The notes under the pieces: generated by a model
What the model saw: only the letters and a program-made list of their open reading frames with translations
Database searches by the model: none
Told to the model about the DNA's origin: nothing
Origin: Defluviitaleaceae bacterium
GTDB lineage: Bacteria; Bacillota; Clostridia; Lachnospirales; UBA5962
Direction: 5' to 3'
DNA: 6,386 nucleotides
Assembly: GCA_009780765.1 (NCBI GenBank)
Contig: WQZK01000114.1
Location: 1 to 6,386 of the forward strand
Program-made: the position numbers and the translations under genes
Shown: positions 1-5,447 of the stretch, piece after piece
How positions within the stretch are numbered: the first letter of the stretch is position 1
How the letters are laid out: every line of letters starts with the position of its first letter

Positions 1-38
1 GCAAAGCGAAAGTGCCAAGGCGGAGCAAAACCACTAGA

Positions 39-162
39 GATTGCTTCACCCCTTACAAGGGTTCGTAATGACGTTCTTAGCTTATATTTTTTAATTTCGG
101 AACAACTCTATTGCGAGGGTTCGTGGATTACAGCAGACAAGCGTTTTGTTCCCGAAGCAATC
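39..162. repeat. Palindromic intergenic repeat (MITE/REP-like) downstream of the penicillin-binding protein gene
   Basis: The outer arms GATTGCTTC (39-47) and GAAGCAATC (154-162) are perfect inverted repeats. Inside them a second pair is nested, TTCGGAACAA (96-105) against TTGTTCCCGAA (146-156), inverted with one extra base. AGGGTTCGT also occurs twice in direct orientation (58-66 and 116-124), and CCCTT/AAGGG forms a tight hairpin at 50-61. The two halves therefore look like diverged, inverted copies of one unit with a GATTGCTTC...CGCAATGACG consensus, a style of dispersed repeat seen in many bacterial genomes. No gene is visible in 1-182. The repeat begins about 20 bases past the stop of the minus-strand gene, so its transcript could fold and help end transcription, but no clean U-tract follows. 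Whether it is mobile or repeated elsewhere cannot be told from this window. Confidence 0.55.
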
Positions 163-182
163 CCAGTTAAGATAATTCTACA

Positions 183-2861
183 TTAGTCCATCACAGGCCC
201 ATCCTCGCCATCCTCTTCGTCGTCAGGCAAAGCTGGTTCATCTGTAGTAGGTGGGTCTATATTTTCATTTGGTGTAGTAGGGTCGTCCATAGTTGGGCCA
301 TCACCATAATCATCAGTGCTATCTAAATTCTGAGCATTAAAGTATGGGTGCCTTGTAGTGCTACCAACCATGGTCATCGACCTTGGTATTTCGTGGCTTG
401 CCCCTGTTAAATCTTCATCGTCAACAACTATGCCAACAAATGTAAATCTTCTATATTCTGGAGTATCGGCAGATGCCAAAAGGCCTGTAAGTGTGTCTAC
501 TGTAATTGTTTCATGAATGTCACAAAAATCATGTGAAATCATATTAATAGGCACTAAATCCGTTACTATTCTACTACCTCTAATATCTGCATCACAAAGC
601 CCTGGGATTACACGCTTTCCAGAATCGGAACAAATTTCAACCCTTGTAAGCCCTTCTGGCATTACAAAATCTCTATGTTCTAAATCTTCATGAATTAAAG
701 TCATAACATGGCGCCAAATATCTAAGTGATAATTAGCTGTATCGCCTAAAAACTCTAACTTGTCAAACCCATACCAAATTGCAGCGGTAAAATAAGGGGT
801 GTAGCCCGCAAAAGTTAAATCTCTTGTGTTTTGCGTTGTACCTGTTTTGCCGGCAGATGCCATGTTTGCAAGCCTTGCTCTTGTGCCTGTTCCGCTAATT
901 AAAGAATCTCTCATTGTATCTGTAAGCATGAAAGCGGTAGTTGGTTGTATAACTTGCCTCATGTGCATTTCTGGAATATGTTCTAAAAGTATTGTGCCGT
1001 CATGGTCGTAAACTCTTGTGTAGAAAGTTGGACGCATATAAATGCCATTATTCGCCATAACGCCAAACGCAGCTGCAGTTTCTAAAACGGTAACACCATC
1101 AGTTAATCCACCAAGTGCTAAAGCTGGGCCACGGTCGGTAAATATTTGTCCGTTTCTAACTTCGCCATCTACTAAAGTTGTGAAACCAAACTGGCTTAGG
1201 TAATCAAAACTCGCATCTATACCAGTTTCAACCATAAGCCTAACGCTCATAACGTTTGCAGAGTGAACAACGGCATATCTAGCACTTCTAGCCCCTCTAA
1301 ACTGGCTACCCCACCAGTTGTTTGGTGTGTATGAACCTCCCGGAAGTTCATAGGTAAACGGTTCATCCATTAAAAGTGTTCCAGGTGTTATAAGGCCTAA
1401 ATCAAAAGCAGGTGCAAACGCTGCAACCATCTTAAATACAGAGCCAGGCTGCCTTGTTGCCTGCACTGCACGGTTAAACGCACGGTTTACAGTTTTTTCG
1501 CCACGCCCGCCAACAATGCCTCTAACATGCCCTGTTCTATGGTCTAAAACAACCATCGCCGCCTGTGGTTGAACGGTTGGTATATAACGGTCGGCTACAA
1601 TAGTCATATTTGTGGTTAAGTGCATGTTTTGAATTTCTTGTATTCTTCCTGCTATTTCGCTGTATTCGCGAACAGAAAATTCTTCTTCTAAATGCCTCAT
1701 TTGCCCAGTAATTGTATTTCTAAGGCTTAAAAAGTATATAACATCTATTCTAAAATCTCTAGCCGAGAAGAACGAGTCGTCTAAGAAAGTTTCTTCCAGT
1801 ATGTTTTGTATATTCGGATCCATAGTTGTATGAATCCTAAGGCCACCGCTATAAATTAAATCAAACGCATCTTGAGAGGAAAAGCCGATGTTTTGCAAAT
1901 CTCTTGCAACTTCGGTGATAATTTGGTCTGCAAACCAGCTTCTTATACGAGTTGCATCGGTATCAGTTATTTGTGCACGGTGCTGGCCAACTCTATCATG
2001 AACATTATCGTTATACGCATAATAATGCTCCTCTTCTGTTATAAATCCAAGCCTTAGCATGTTATCAAGAACATGAACTTGTCTTACGCGGTTTCTTTCA
2101 GGGTTTGTGGTTGGAGCAAGAGCCGTTGGTCTTTGCGTTATTGCTGCAATAACTGCCGATTCTGATAATGTAAGTTCTGAAACCTCTTTATTAAAGTAAA
2201 ACCTAGCGGCCGTTTGAACACCATAAAGCCCGTGATTTAACGGAACAGAGTTTAAATACTGCCTAAGGATGTAATTTTTTGCAGCTTCTTTAGAGCCAAG
2301 CTGCTCTTCTAACATTCTCTCATATCTAACTGCTAAATACTGTTCTTGAATTTTGGTTGTAAGTGTATTTCGCTGTAATCCCATAAAATTAAGTTTTATA
2401 AGCTGTTGCGTTATTGTACTTGCACCTTGTGTGTTATTTCTAAAAACTGTTTCAACAAAACTACGAGCAATACCTCTAGCGTCTATCCCATTATGAGTGA
2501 AAAAACGCTCGTCCTCTATTGCTATAAACGCATGTTGAAGATGTAGGGGGATTTGGTCAAGCGTTGCGTTTTCTCGGTTTTCGGCACCTGTAAAGCGGTC
2601 TATTTCATTGCCGTCTTTATCAAATACTATGGAAATAAAGTTTCTAGGCTCTACAACCGTTGTTGAATCTATTAATTCAACACTATCAATAATACCCATA
2701 TACGCACCAAAAACGGCACCAGCCCCAGCAAAAACTGATATAAGCAAAGCACTTATAAAAACACGAAAAACAATAACACGTGCCTTGTTTTTAACTTTCT
2801 TTTTTCTCTTTCTTGAAGTAGATTGCCTTTTTTTATTATTAGAACTTGAGTAATTTGTCAT
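183..2861 (-). CDS. Class A penicillin-binding protein (PBP1A-like): bifunctional glycosyltransferase and transpeptidase, 892 aa
   Basis: This enzyme polymerises lipid II into glycan strands and cross-links the peptide stems, outside the cytoplasmic membrane and anchored in it. Residues 1-28 are cytoplasmic and very basic (KKR, RKRKKK); residues 29-56 form the single membrane segment. The GT51 glycosyltransferase domain covers about 85-290, with the EDERFFTHNG motif (likely catalytic Glu116), GASTITQQL (146-154), a second acidic motif around Glu173 and the YILRQYLN motif (197-204). A linker (about 350-430) leads to the transpeptidase domain at about 430-720, with SxxK (S474-K477, nucleophile Ser474), SxN (S534-N536) and KTGT (672-675). 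A cysteine-containing C-terminal region (744-780) and an acidic, Pro-rich tail (about 850-892) follow. The start is the ATG at 2861 because AGGAGG lies 9 bases upstream. An open frame continues 47 codons further upstream, but it runs through inverted-repeat DNA and has no support. All catalytic motifs are present, so the gene appears functional. It is probably transcribed alone. Confidence 0.95.
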   Translation of the reverse strand: MTNYSSSNNKKRQSTSRKRKKKVKNKARVIVFRVFISALLISVFAGAGAVFGAYMGIIDSVELIDSTTVVEPRNFISIVFDKDGNEIDRFTGAENRENATLDQIPLHLQHAFIAIEDERFFTHNGIDARGIARSFVETVFRNNTQGASTITQQLIKLNFMGLQRNTLTTKIQEQYLAVRYERMLEEQLGSKEAAKNYILRQYLNSVPLNHGLYGVQTAARFYFNKEVSELTLSESAVIAAITQRPTALAPTTNPERNRVRQVHVLDNMLRLGFITEEEHYYAYNDNVHDRVGQHRAQITDTDATRIRSWFADQIITEVARDLQNIGFSSQDAFDLIYSGGLRIHTTMDPNIQNILEETFLDDSFFSARDFRIDVIYFLSLRNTITGQMRHLEEEFSVREYSEIAGRIQEIQNMHLTTNMTIVADRYIPTVQPQAAMVVLDHRTGHVRGIVGGRGEKTVNRAFNRAVQATRQPGSVFKMVAAFAPAFDLGLITPGTLLMDEPFTYELPGGSYTPNNWWGSQFRGARSARYAVVHSANVMSVRLMVETGIDASFDYLSQFGFTTLVDGEVRNGQIFTDRGPALALGGLTDGVTVLETAAAFGVMANNGIYMRPTFYTRVYDHDGTILLEHIPEMHMRQVIQPTTAFMLTDTMRDSLISGTGTRARLANMASAGKTGTTQNTRDLTFAGYTPYFTAAIWYGFDKLEFLGDTANYHLDIWRHVMTLIHEDLEHRDFVMPEGLTRVEICSDSGKRVIPGLCDADIRGSRIVTDLVPINMISHDFCDIHETITVDTLTGLLASADTPEYRRFTFVGIVVDDEDLTGASHEIPRSMTMVGSTTRHPYFNAQNLDSTDDYGDGPTMDDPTTPNENIDPPTTDEPALPDDEEDGEDGPVMD

Positions 2862-2870
2862 TATTATAAG

Positions 2871-2876
2871 CCTCCT
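2871..2876 (-). promoter_or_regulatory. Ribosome binding site of the penicillin-binding protein gene
   Basis: On the minus strand this reads AGGAGG, 9 bases before the ATG at 2861. It decides the start against the longer open frame that reaches 3002. Confidence 0.85.
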
Positions 2877-2879
2877 AAG

Positions 2880-2990
2880 AGTTTTGTTGATTAATGTAAA
2901 AATCCTCACTATGTTTTCTACGAAAACATTGGGCTTTCGCCGTTTCGGCTTCAAGCTTCGCTCAGATTTTATAAAATTTGCAACAAAACT
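2880..2990. repeat. 111-bp segment bounded by 10-bp perfect inverted repeats, in the PBP leader
   Basis: AGTTTTGTTG at 2880-2889 is the exact reverse complement of CAACAAAACT at 2981-2990. Inside are a perfect 8-bp hairpin (ATGTTTTC 2911-2918, GAAAACAT 2922-2929), a GCCG/CGGC hairpin (2939-2949) and a 12-bp palindrome ATTTTATAAAAT (2966-2977). The centre (about 2930-2964) is clearly richer in G+C than the surrounding intergenic DNA. No target-site duplication is visible. The segment begins 3 bases beyond the ribosome binding site of the PBP gene, so as part of its mRNA leader it could influence translation or mRNA stability. It could be a tiny non-autonomous repeat element or simply leader structure. 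Confidence 0.45.
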
Positions 2991-3079
2991 TGAGTTGTAC
3001 ATCCCTGTTTTTTATAAGTATATCAAAAACGGAAGCATTTTAAAAGCGAATTTTGACGATATTAATTAAATGTTCATAA

Positions 3080-3114
3080 TTGACATTTGTAAAAATATAA
3101 ATATGTTGTATAAT
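3080..3114 (+). promoter_or_regulatory. Promoter-like sequence with no gene following it
   Basis: TTGACA (3080-3085) and TATAAT (3109-3114) are both perfect sigma-A hexamers, but they are 23 bases apart, which is too long for normal use. At the proper 17-base distance the -35 would be TTTGTA, a poor match. The stretch TGTTGTATAAT (3104-3114) recurs exactly at the good promoter 3604-3632. The next plus-strand gene begins more than 600 bases later, so this may be a chance match in AT-rich DNA, a relic, or the promoter of a small RNA. Confidence 0.25.
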
Positions 3115-3120
3115 GTAAAA

Positions 3121-3239
3121 TGATTGTGATTTTTGTAAGTACATTCGTCTTGAATGTTTATCTTAATCATAAACAAGTTATAGATGGGTATTTTAAAAGC
3201 AAAAAAATAAAAAAAGATAAAAATATCGATTAAAAGCAG
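3121..3239. other. Intergenic stretch with two overlapping hairpins; no gene seen
   Basis: The 418 bases between the PBP start and the pepF remnant hold no gene I can support. In this part, ACATTC (3141-3146) pairs with GAATGT (3152-3157), and TGTTTAT (3155-3161) pairs with ATAAACA (3169-3175). The two stems share bases 3155-3157 and cannot both form fully. An A-rich run (about 3199-3230) follows. The only open frame here (61 codons, minus strand) has no ribosome binding site and an AT-driven hydrophobic translation. On the minus strand the stretch could belong to the long leader or promoter region of the PBP gene; no clear minus-strand promoter was found. Confidence 0.4.
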
Positions 3240-3269
3240 AAAACCCGCCAAAGAAGCTTGGAGGGTTTT
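3240..3269 (-). terminator. Intrinsic terminator, probably the original end of the pepF transcript
   Basis: AAAACCC (3240-3246) pairs with GGGTTTT (3263-3269), followed inward by CCAA/TTGG (3248-3251, 3258-3261), one mismatch and a 6-base loop. On the minus strand the stem is followed by a T-rich stretch (GGGTTTTCTGCTTTT), the form expected of a Rho-independent terminator. It lies 10 bases after the stop codon of the truncated pepF copy, where a pepF terminator would be. The plus strand ends in GGGTTTTG, so weaker action in that direction is possible. Confidence 0.75.
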
Positions 3270-3279
3270 GTAGTATAAA

Positions 3280-3558
3280 CTATTTAAGCTTTAAAAACTC
3301 ATCAATAAAATCTTCTGTAACTTTTAATGATTTTTTCCAGAAATTCTTATCAGTTATATCTATTCCGCAAAGTTCGCCAACACTTTTAAGCGTGTTGCTT
3401 CCTGTTGCTTCTAGAAGTTTGTCGTATTTTTCAACAAATGCTTCGCCTTCTTCAAGATACATGCTGTATAAGCCGCTTGCAAATAATTGCCCATAAGCAT
3501 AAGGGAAATTATAATAATTTAGGCCTGCACTATAATAATGCCCTTTATTAACCCACAT
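3280..3558 (-). pseudogene. pepF: 5'-truncated remnant of pepF (last ~92 codons)
   Basis: The translation from MWVNKGHYY to the end FLKLK is identical to the C-terminus of the oligoendopeptidase F at the right of the window, except for one Ser/Gly change (...NTLKSVGEL against ...NTLKGVGEL). The fragment has lost the N-terminal part and the zinc-binding HEFGH motif, so it cannot be a working peptidase. Homology stops abruptly at 3558; the few in-frame codons upstream (TTG at 3567) come from unrelated DNA with no ribosome binding site. It ends with TAG, whereas the full gene ends with TAA, and is followed by its own terminator. It is best read as the original chromosomal 3' end of pepF, cut off when the neighbouring segment came in. 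Confidence 0.9.
3281..3558 (-). repeat. Direct repeat, left copy (278 bp, pepF 3' end)
   Basis: It aligns without gaps to 5449-5726 with 5 mismatches (3382, 3384, 3424, 3427, 3439), about 98% identity. All differences fall within 58 bp; the outer parts are identical. Both copies have the same orientation, 2168 bp apart start to start. Confidence 0.95.
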
Positions 3559-3583
3559 ACATATCAAGAATTAAATGTAAAAA

Positions 3584-3605
3584 AATATTTTTTTTAAAAA
3601 ATATT
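3584..3605. repeat. AT-only palindrome overlapping the -35 box
   Basis: AATATTTTTT (3584-3593) is the reverse complement of AAAAAATATT (3596-3605), with a 2-base centre. Its right end overlaps the first two bases of TTGACA. It could be an operator, a curved UP-like element, or only a product of base composition. Confidence 0.35.
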
Positions 3606-3632
3606 GACAAATGAATTGTTTTGTTGTATAAT
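3604..3632 (+). promoter_or_regulatory. Consensus sigma-A promoter of the secreted-protein gene
   Basis: TTGACA (3604-3609), a 17-base spacer and TATAAT (3627-3632) match the sigma-A/sigma-70 consensus perfectly. The predicted transcription start is near 3639, giving a leader of about 100 bases before the ATG at 3740. A/T tracts just upstream resemble an UP element. A palindrome TATAAG-TG-CTTATA (3640-3653) lies at the predicted start and could be a repressor site. Strong constitutive or repressor-controlled expression is inferred. Confidence 0.85.
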
Positions 3633-3725
3633 ATTGGCATATAAGTGCTTATAAATAAACAGATTAAGGAAAGCTATGTAAAAAGAACAAATTTTGCAAT
3701 AAAACTAAATTGATTTTTATTTATT

Positions 3726-3731
3726 AGGAGG
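3726..3731 (+). promoter_or_regulatory. Ribosome binding site of the secreted-protein gene
   Basis: AGGAGG, 8 bases before the ATG at 3740. Its strength and spacing fix the start of this gene. Confidence 0.85.
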
Positions 3732-3739
3732 AATACATC

Positions 3740-4711
3740 ATGTTGAAAAAAATTATATCAACTATATTAATAGCAACATTAATGTTGCCTATTATTAGCA
3801 CTAATTATTCTGCAACAACAGCAAGTGATATTGTTTTTAATATCATAGAAAGCTACTCTACTGATGATTACCTGTTTGAAGTTTCAGAGCATAATGGACG
3901 TTTTTATTTCTTCCGTGATACAGCGAATTATGCGATAAGTATGGACATGTGCCCAGAAGATGGTATAATAAACATATATCATAGAAATAGGATGACAGAT
4001 ATTATTACTTTTGACTCTATAAATATGTCTGATTCCAATGAGTTACATAATGGTAGAACTATGAGGAGTGAAATTAATTCTAGTAATATTGTTGGATTTA
4101 TGGAAGAAATGGGTCAATTGGTATCTGATAGCCATATAATACTTAATAATGAGCTAAGCATAGAAATTATAAATGAATCTCAAGGCTCTCCGCTACTTAG
4201 AAGTGGTGTCCACGATCCACATGTTCTAAATGAATTGGCTCTAAATGGTCATAGACAAAGGGATTTCACAGGCATGGGCATTGAGGTAACACAACATGGT
4301 CTCACTGGCCGTGTTTTTGAAAGAACGACATTTAGCACTGTTAATCTTAGAGCTCAAGTAATAGCTAGGGGATTAACTGTTACAGCTATAGGGCTATTGC
4401 TTTCAAAGCCTACAAGTGGCGTTTCTTTAGTAGTTACACTTGTTTGGGAAGGTAGTAATCTTGTTAGTGCATACCAGCAAATTGTTAATACGCATAGGAT
4501 AAGTGTTAGGTATGTTAGAGAAGGTAGAGTGAATGGTGTTGGTCCTATGCTTCAAGAGTTCAGAGATGTGCAATATGACATATTTGTGGGTAATGGCAAT
4601 CGTACTTCATCTGAAACTCGTTGGGATACTAGTTCATGGGACTTTAATAACACATTTTTTATTGCCCAAGAAGCTATAAGAATAGCTAGATTGCATGGTT
4701 TTGGGTGGTAG
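3740..4711 (+). CDS. Secreted protein of unrecognised family, 323 aa, possible bacteriocin- or effector-like
   Basis: I do not recognise the family. The N-terminus is a typical Sec signal peptide: MLKK, a hydrophobic core at about 5-20, and small-residue cleavage options after Ala25 or Ala28. The mature protein (about 295 aa) has a mixed N-terminal half (30-150), then a segment with two short hydrophobic stretches (about 210-221 and 227-236) separated by a Lys-Pro-Thr-Ser-Gly turn. These could form a membrane-inserting helical hairpin. The C-terminal part is basic and aromatic, with GNGNRTSSETRWDTSSWDFN (284-303) and a final amphipathic helix-like stretch IAQEAIRIARLHGFGW. There is one cysteine (71) and no lipobox, LPXTG or catalytic motif that I can name. 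It has its own consensus promoter and a strong AGGAGG site. The membrane-protein gene follows 96 bases downstream past a hairpin. A secreted antibacterial protein, loosely of geobacillin-26 type, is one guess, which I cannot support by alignment. Confidence 0.85.
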   Translation: MLKKIISTILIATLMLPIISTNYSATTASDIVFNIIESYSTDDYLFEVSEHNGRFYFFRDTANYAISMDMCPEDGIINIYHRNRMTDIITFDSINMSDSNELHNGRTMRSEINSSNIVGFMEEMGQLVSDSHIILNNELSIEIINESQGSPLLRSGVHDPHVLNELALNGHRQRDFTGMGIEVTQHGLTGRVFERTTFSTVNLRAQVIARGLTVTAIGLLLSKPTSGVSLVVTLVWEGSNLVSAYQQIVNTHRISVRYVREGRVNGVGPMLQEFRDVQYDIFVGNGNRTSSETRWDTSSWDFNNTFFIAQEAIRIARLHGFGW

Positions 4712-4734
4712 CTTGTATGTAATAGTAGCTTGAT

Positions 4735-4775
4735 AATAATTAGAGTATGTGAATTTTTCGCATACTCTAATTATT
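4735..4775 (+). terminator. Strong hairpin after the secreted-protein gene, probable terminator or attenuator
   Basis: A perfect 15-bp inverted repeat (4735-4749 with 4761-4775, core TTAGAGTATG/CATACTCTAA) encloses 11 bases, which can pair further (GAA/TTC, 4751-4753 with 4757-4759). The 3' arm ends in TTATTGTT, a weak U-tract. It lies 23 bases after the stop codon and 32 bases before the GTG of the next gene. It may stop most transcripts while letting some read through into the downstream gene, for which I see no separate strong promoter. Confidence 0.75.
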
Positions 4776-4795
4776 GTTAATATGGGCTGTAAAGT

Positions 4796-4801
4796 AGGAG
4801 G
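4796..4801 (+). promoter_or_regulatory. Ribosome binding site deciding a GTG start
   Basis: AGGAGG (in a longer AGGAGGGG run) lies 6 bases before the GTG at 4808. It supports that non-ATG start, which is followed directly by a basic residue and a membrane segment. Confidence 0.8.
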
Positions 4802-4807
4802 GGAAAC

Positions 4808-5353
4808 GTGAAATATATCAATAGCATTAAAGAACGACCTATACGTTTTGTGCTTGTAGTTATGGTGCAAATACTTGTTTTGTATTTGACTTCAATAAGC
4901 TCTATAAACAGTCGTCGTCTTGCTTATAGCATTATAATCATTAGGGTGGAATTCGAGTATATTGACAGAATAGAGATAAATTATGGTTCTGAAAGTTTAG
5001 AAATCGATACAGATAATGAAAATTTTGAAATTGTTAAAGAATTATTATATCCATTTCGAGGAGGTACAGGTATTCACTCAAGCAGAAGGCGAGAATTGCG
5101 CAGAGTATCCAATGAAAAATTTGGAGAAATAGTATATTTCGTTGGCAATGAAGAACTGTTTTCGGCAAGTATATATACATTTTCAAGCTATCCTTTTGTG
5201 GAAAGTCCAACCGAATCGGGTGCCCTAGGAAGAAATGTGTTTATGATAGAAAATTATTATGGAATTATATTTATAAACGATGGTAGGTATATGGGGAGAT
5301 TTAGTTTTAATGATTTTGACAGTGCTATAATTAGTTTTTTCTGTGTTGAGTAA
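4808..5353 (+). CDS. Small membrane-anchored protein of unknown function, 181 aa (possible immunity or partner protein)
   Basis: I do not recognise the family. A short basic N-terminus (KER, R13) precedes one hydrophobic segment at about 14-32. The arrangement suggests an uncleaved signal anchor with residues ~35-181 outside the membrane. The outer part begins with a beta-rich, acidic stretch (RIEINYGSESLEIDTDNENFEIVKEL, given here as positions 54-79), then a basic patch (SRRRELRR, 92-99), then alternating aromatic and hydrophobic segments (108-125, 144-157) consistent with a small beta domain. There is no lipobox and only one cysteine (179). The GTG start is chosen from the AGGAGG site. It follows the secreted-protein gene on the same strand and ends before a bidirectional terminator. 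Immunity to, or cooperation with, the secreted product is inference from position and membrane location only. Confidence 0.8.
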   Translation: MKYINSIKERPIRFVLVVMVQILVLYLTSISSINSRRLAYSIIIIRVEFEYIDRIEINYGSESLEIDTDNENFEIVKELLYPFRGGTGIHSSRRRELRRVSNEKFGEIVYFVGNEELFSASIYTFSSYPFVESPTESGALGRNVFMIENYYGIIFINDGRYMGRFSFNDFDSAIISFFCVE

Positions 5354-5371
5354 AGCCTTAGAGTTGAAACA

Positions 5372-5430
5372 AAAAAATCAAATTTAACCAAATGTTTTGT
5401 AGAAAACATAAGAGTAAAATTTGATTTTTT
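5372..5430. terminator. Bidirectional terminator with a nested hairpin between convergent genes
   Basis: AAAAAATCAAATTT (5372-5385) and AAATTTGATTTTTT (5417-5430) form a perfect 14-bp stem. It ends in T-runs on both strands, as expected for a terminator that works both ways. The loop contains a second perfect hairpin, ATGTTTT (5392-5398) with AAAACAT (5403-5409). It starts 18 bases after the plus-strand stop and lies 17 bases after the pepF stop on the minus strand. It therefore serves the membrane-protein gene and the intact pepF. Confidence 0.85.
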
Positions 5431-5447
5431 ATATTAGGGTGCTTCTA

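Noticed and set aside
59..124. GGGTTCG sequences resembling tRNA T-loops
   Set aside because: No acceptor, D or anticodon stems can be built around them; they are part of the palindromic repeat.
2862..3002. 47-codon N-terminal extension of the penicillin-binding protein
   Set aside because: The ATG at 2861 has an AGGAGG site 9 bases upstream and gives a normal basic N-terminus plus membrane segment. The extension is translated inverted-repeat DNA with no ribosome binding site.
3066..3251. 61-codon minus-strand open frame with a hydrophobic translation
   Set aside because: It has a TTG start without a ribosome binding site, runs across a terminator, and its Phe/Ile-rich composition is explained by the AT-rich DNA.
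3559..3567. TTG start that would make the pepF remnant a 95-aa protein
   Set aside because: No ribosome binding site or promoter precedes it on the minus strand. The added residues come from unrelated DNA, so it is treated as a pseudogene.
3559..3580. Shared AAGAATT shortly beyond the end of the pepF duplication, suggesting longer decayed homology
   Set aside because: It needs a 2-base offset and is only 7 bases in AT-rich DNA; the remaining bases do not align.
4634..4870. 78-codon minus-strand open frame
   Set aside because: It overlaps the ends of two well-supported plus-strand genes and the hairpin between them, and lacks a ribosome binding site.
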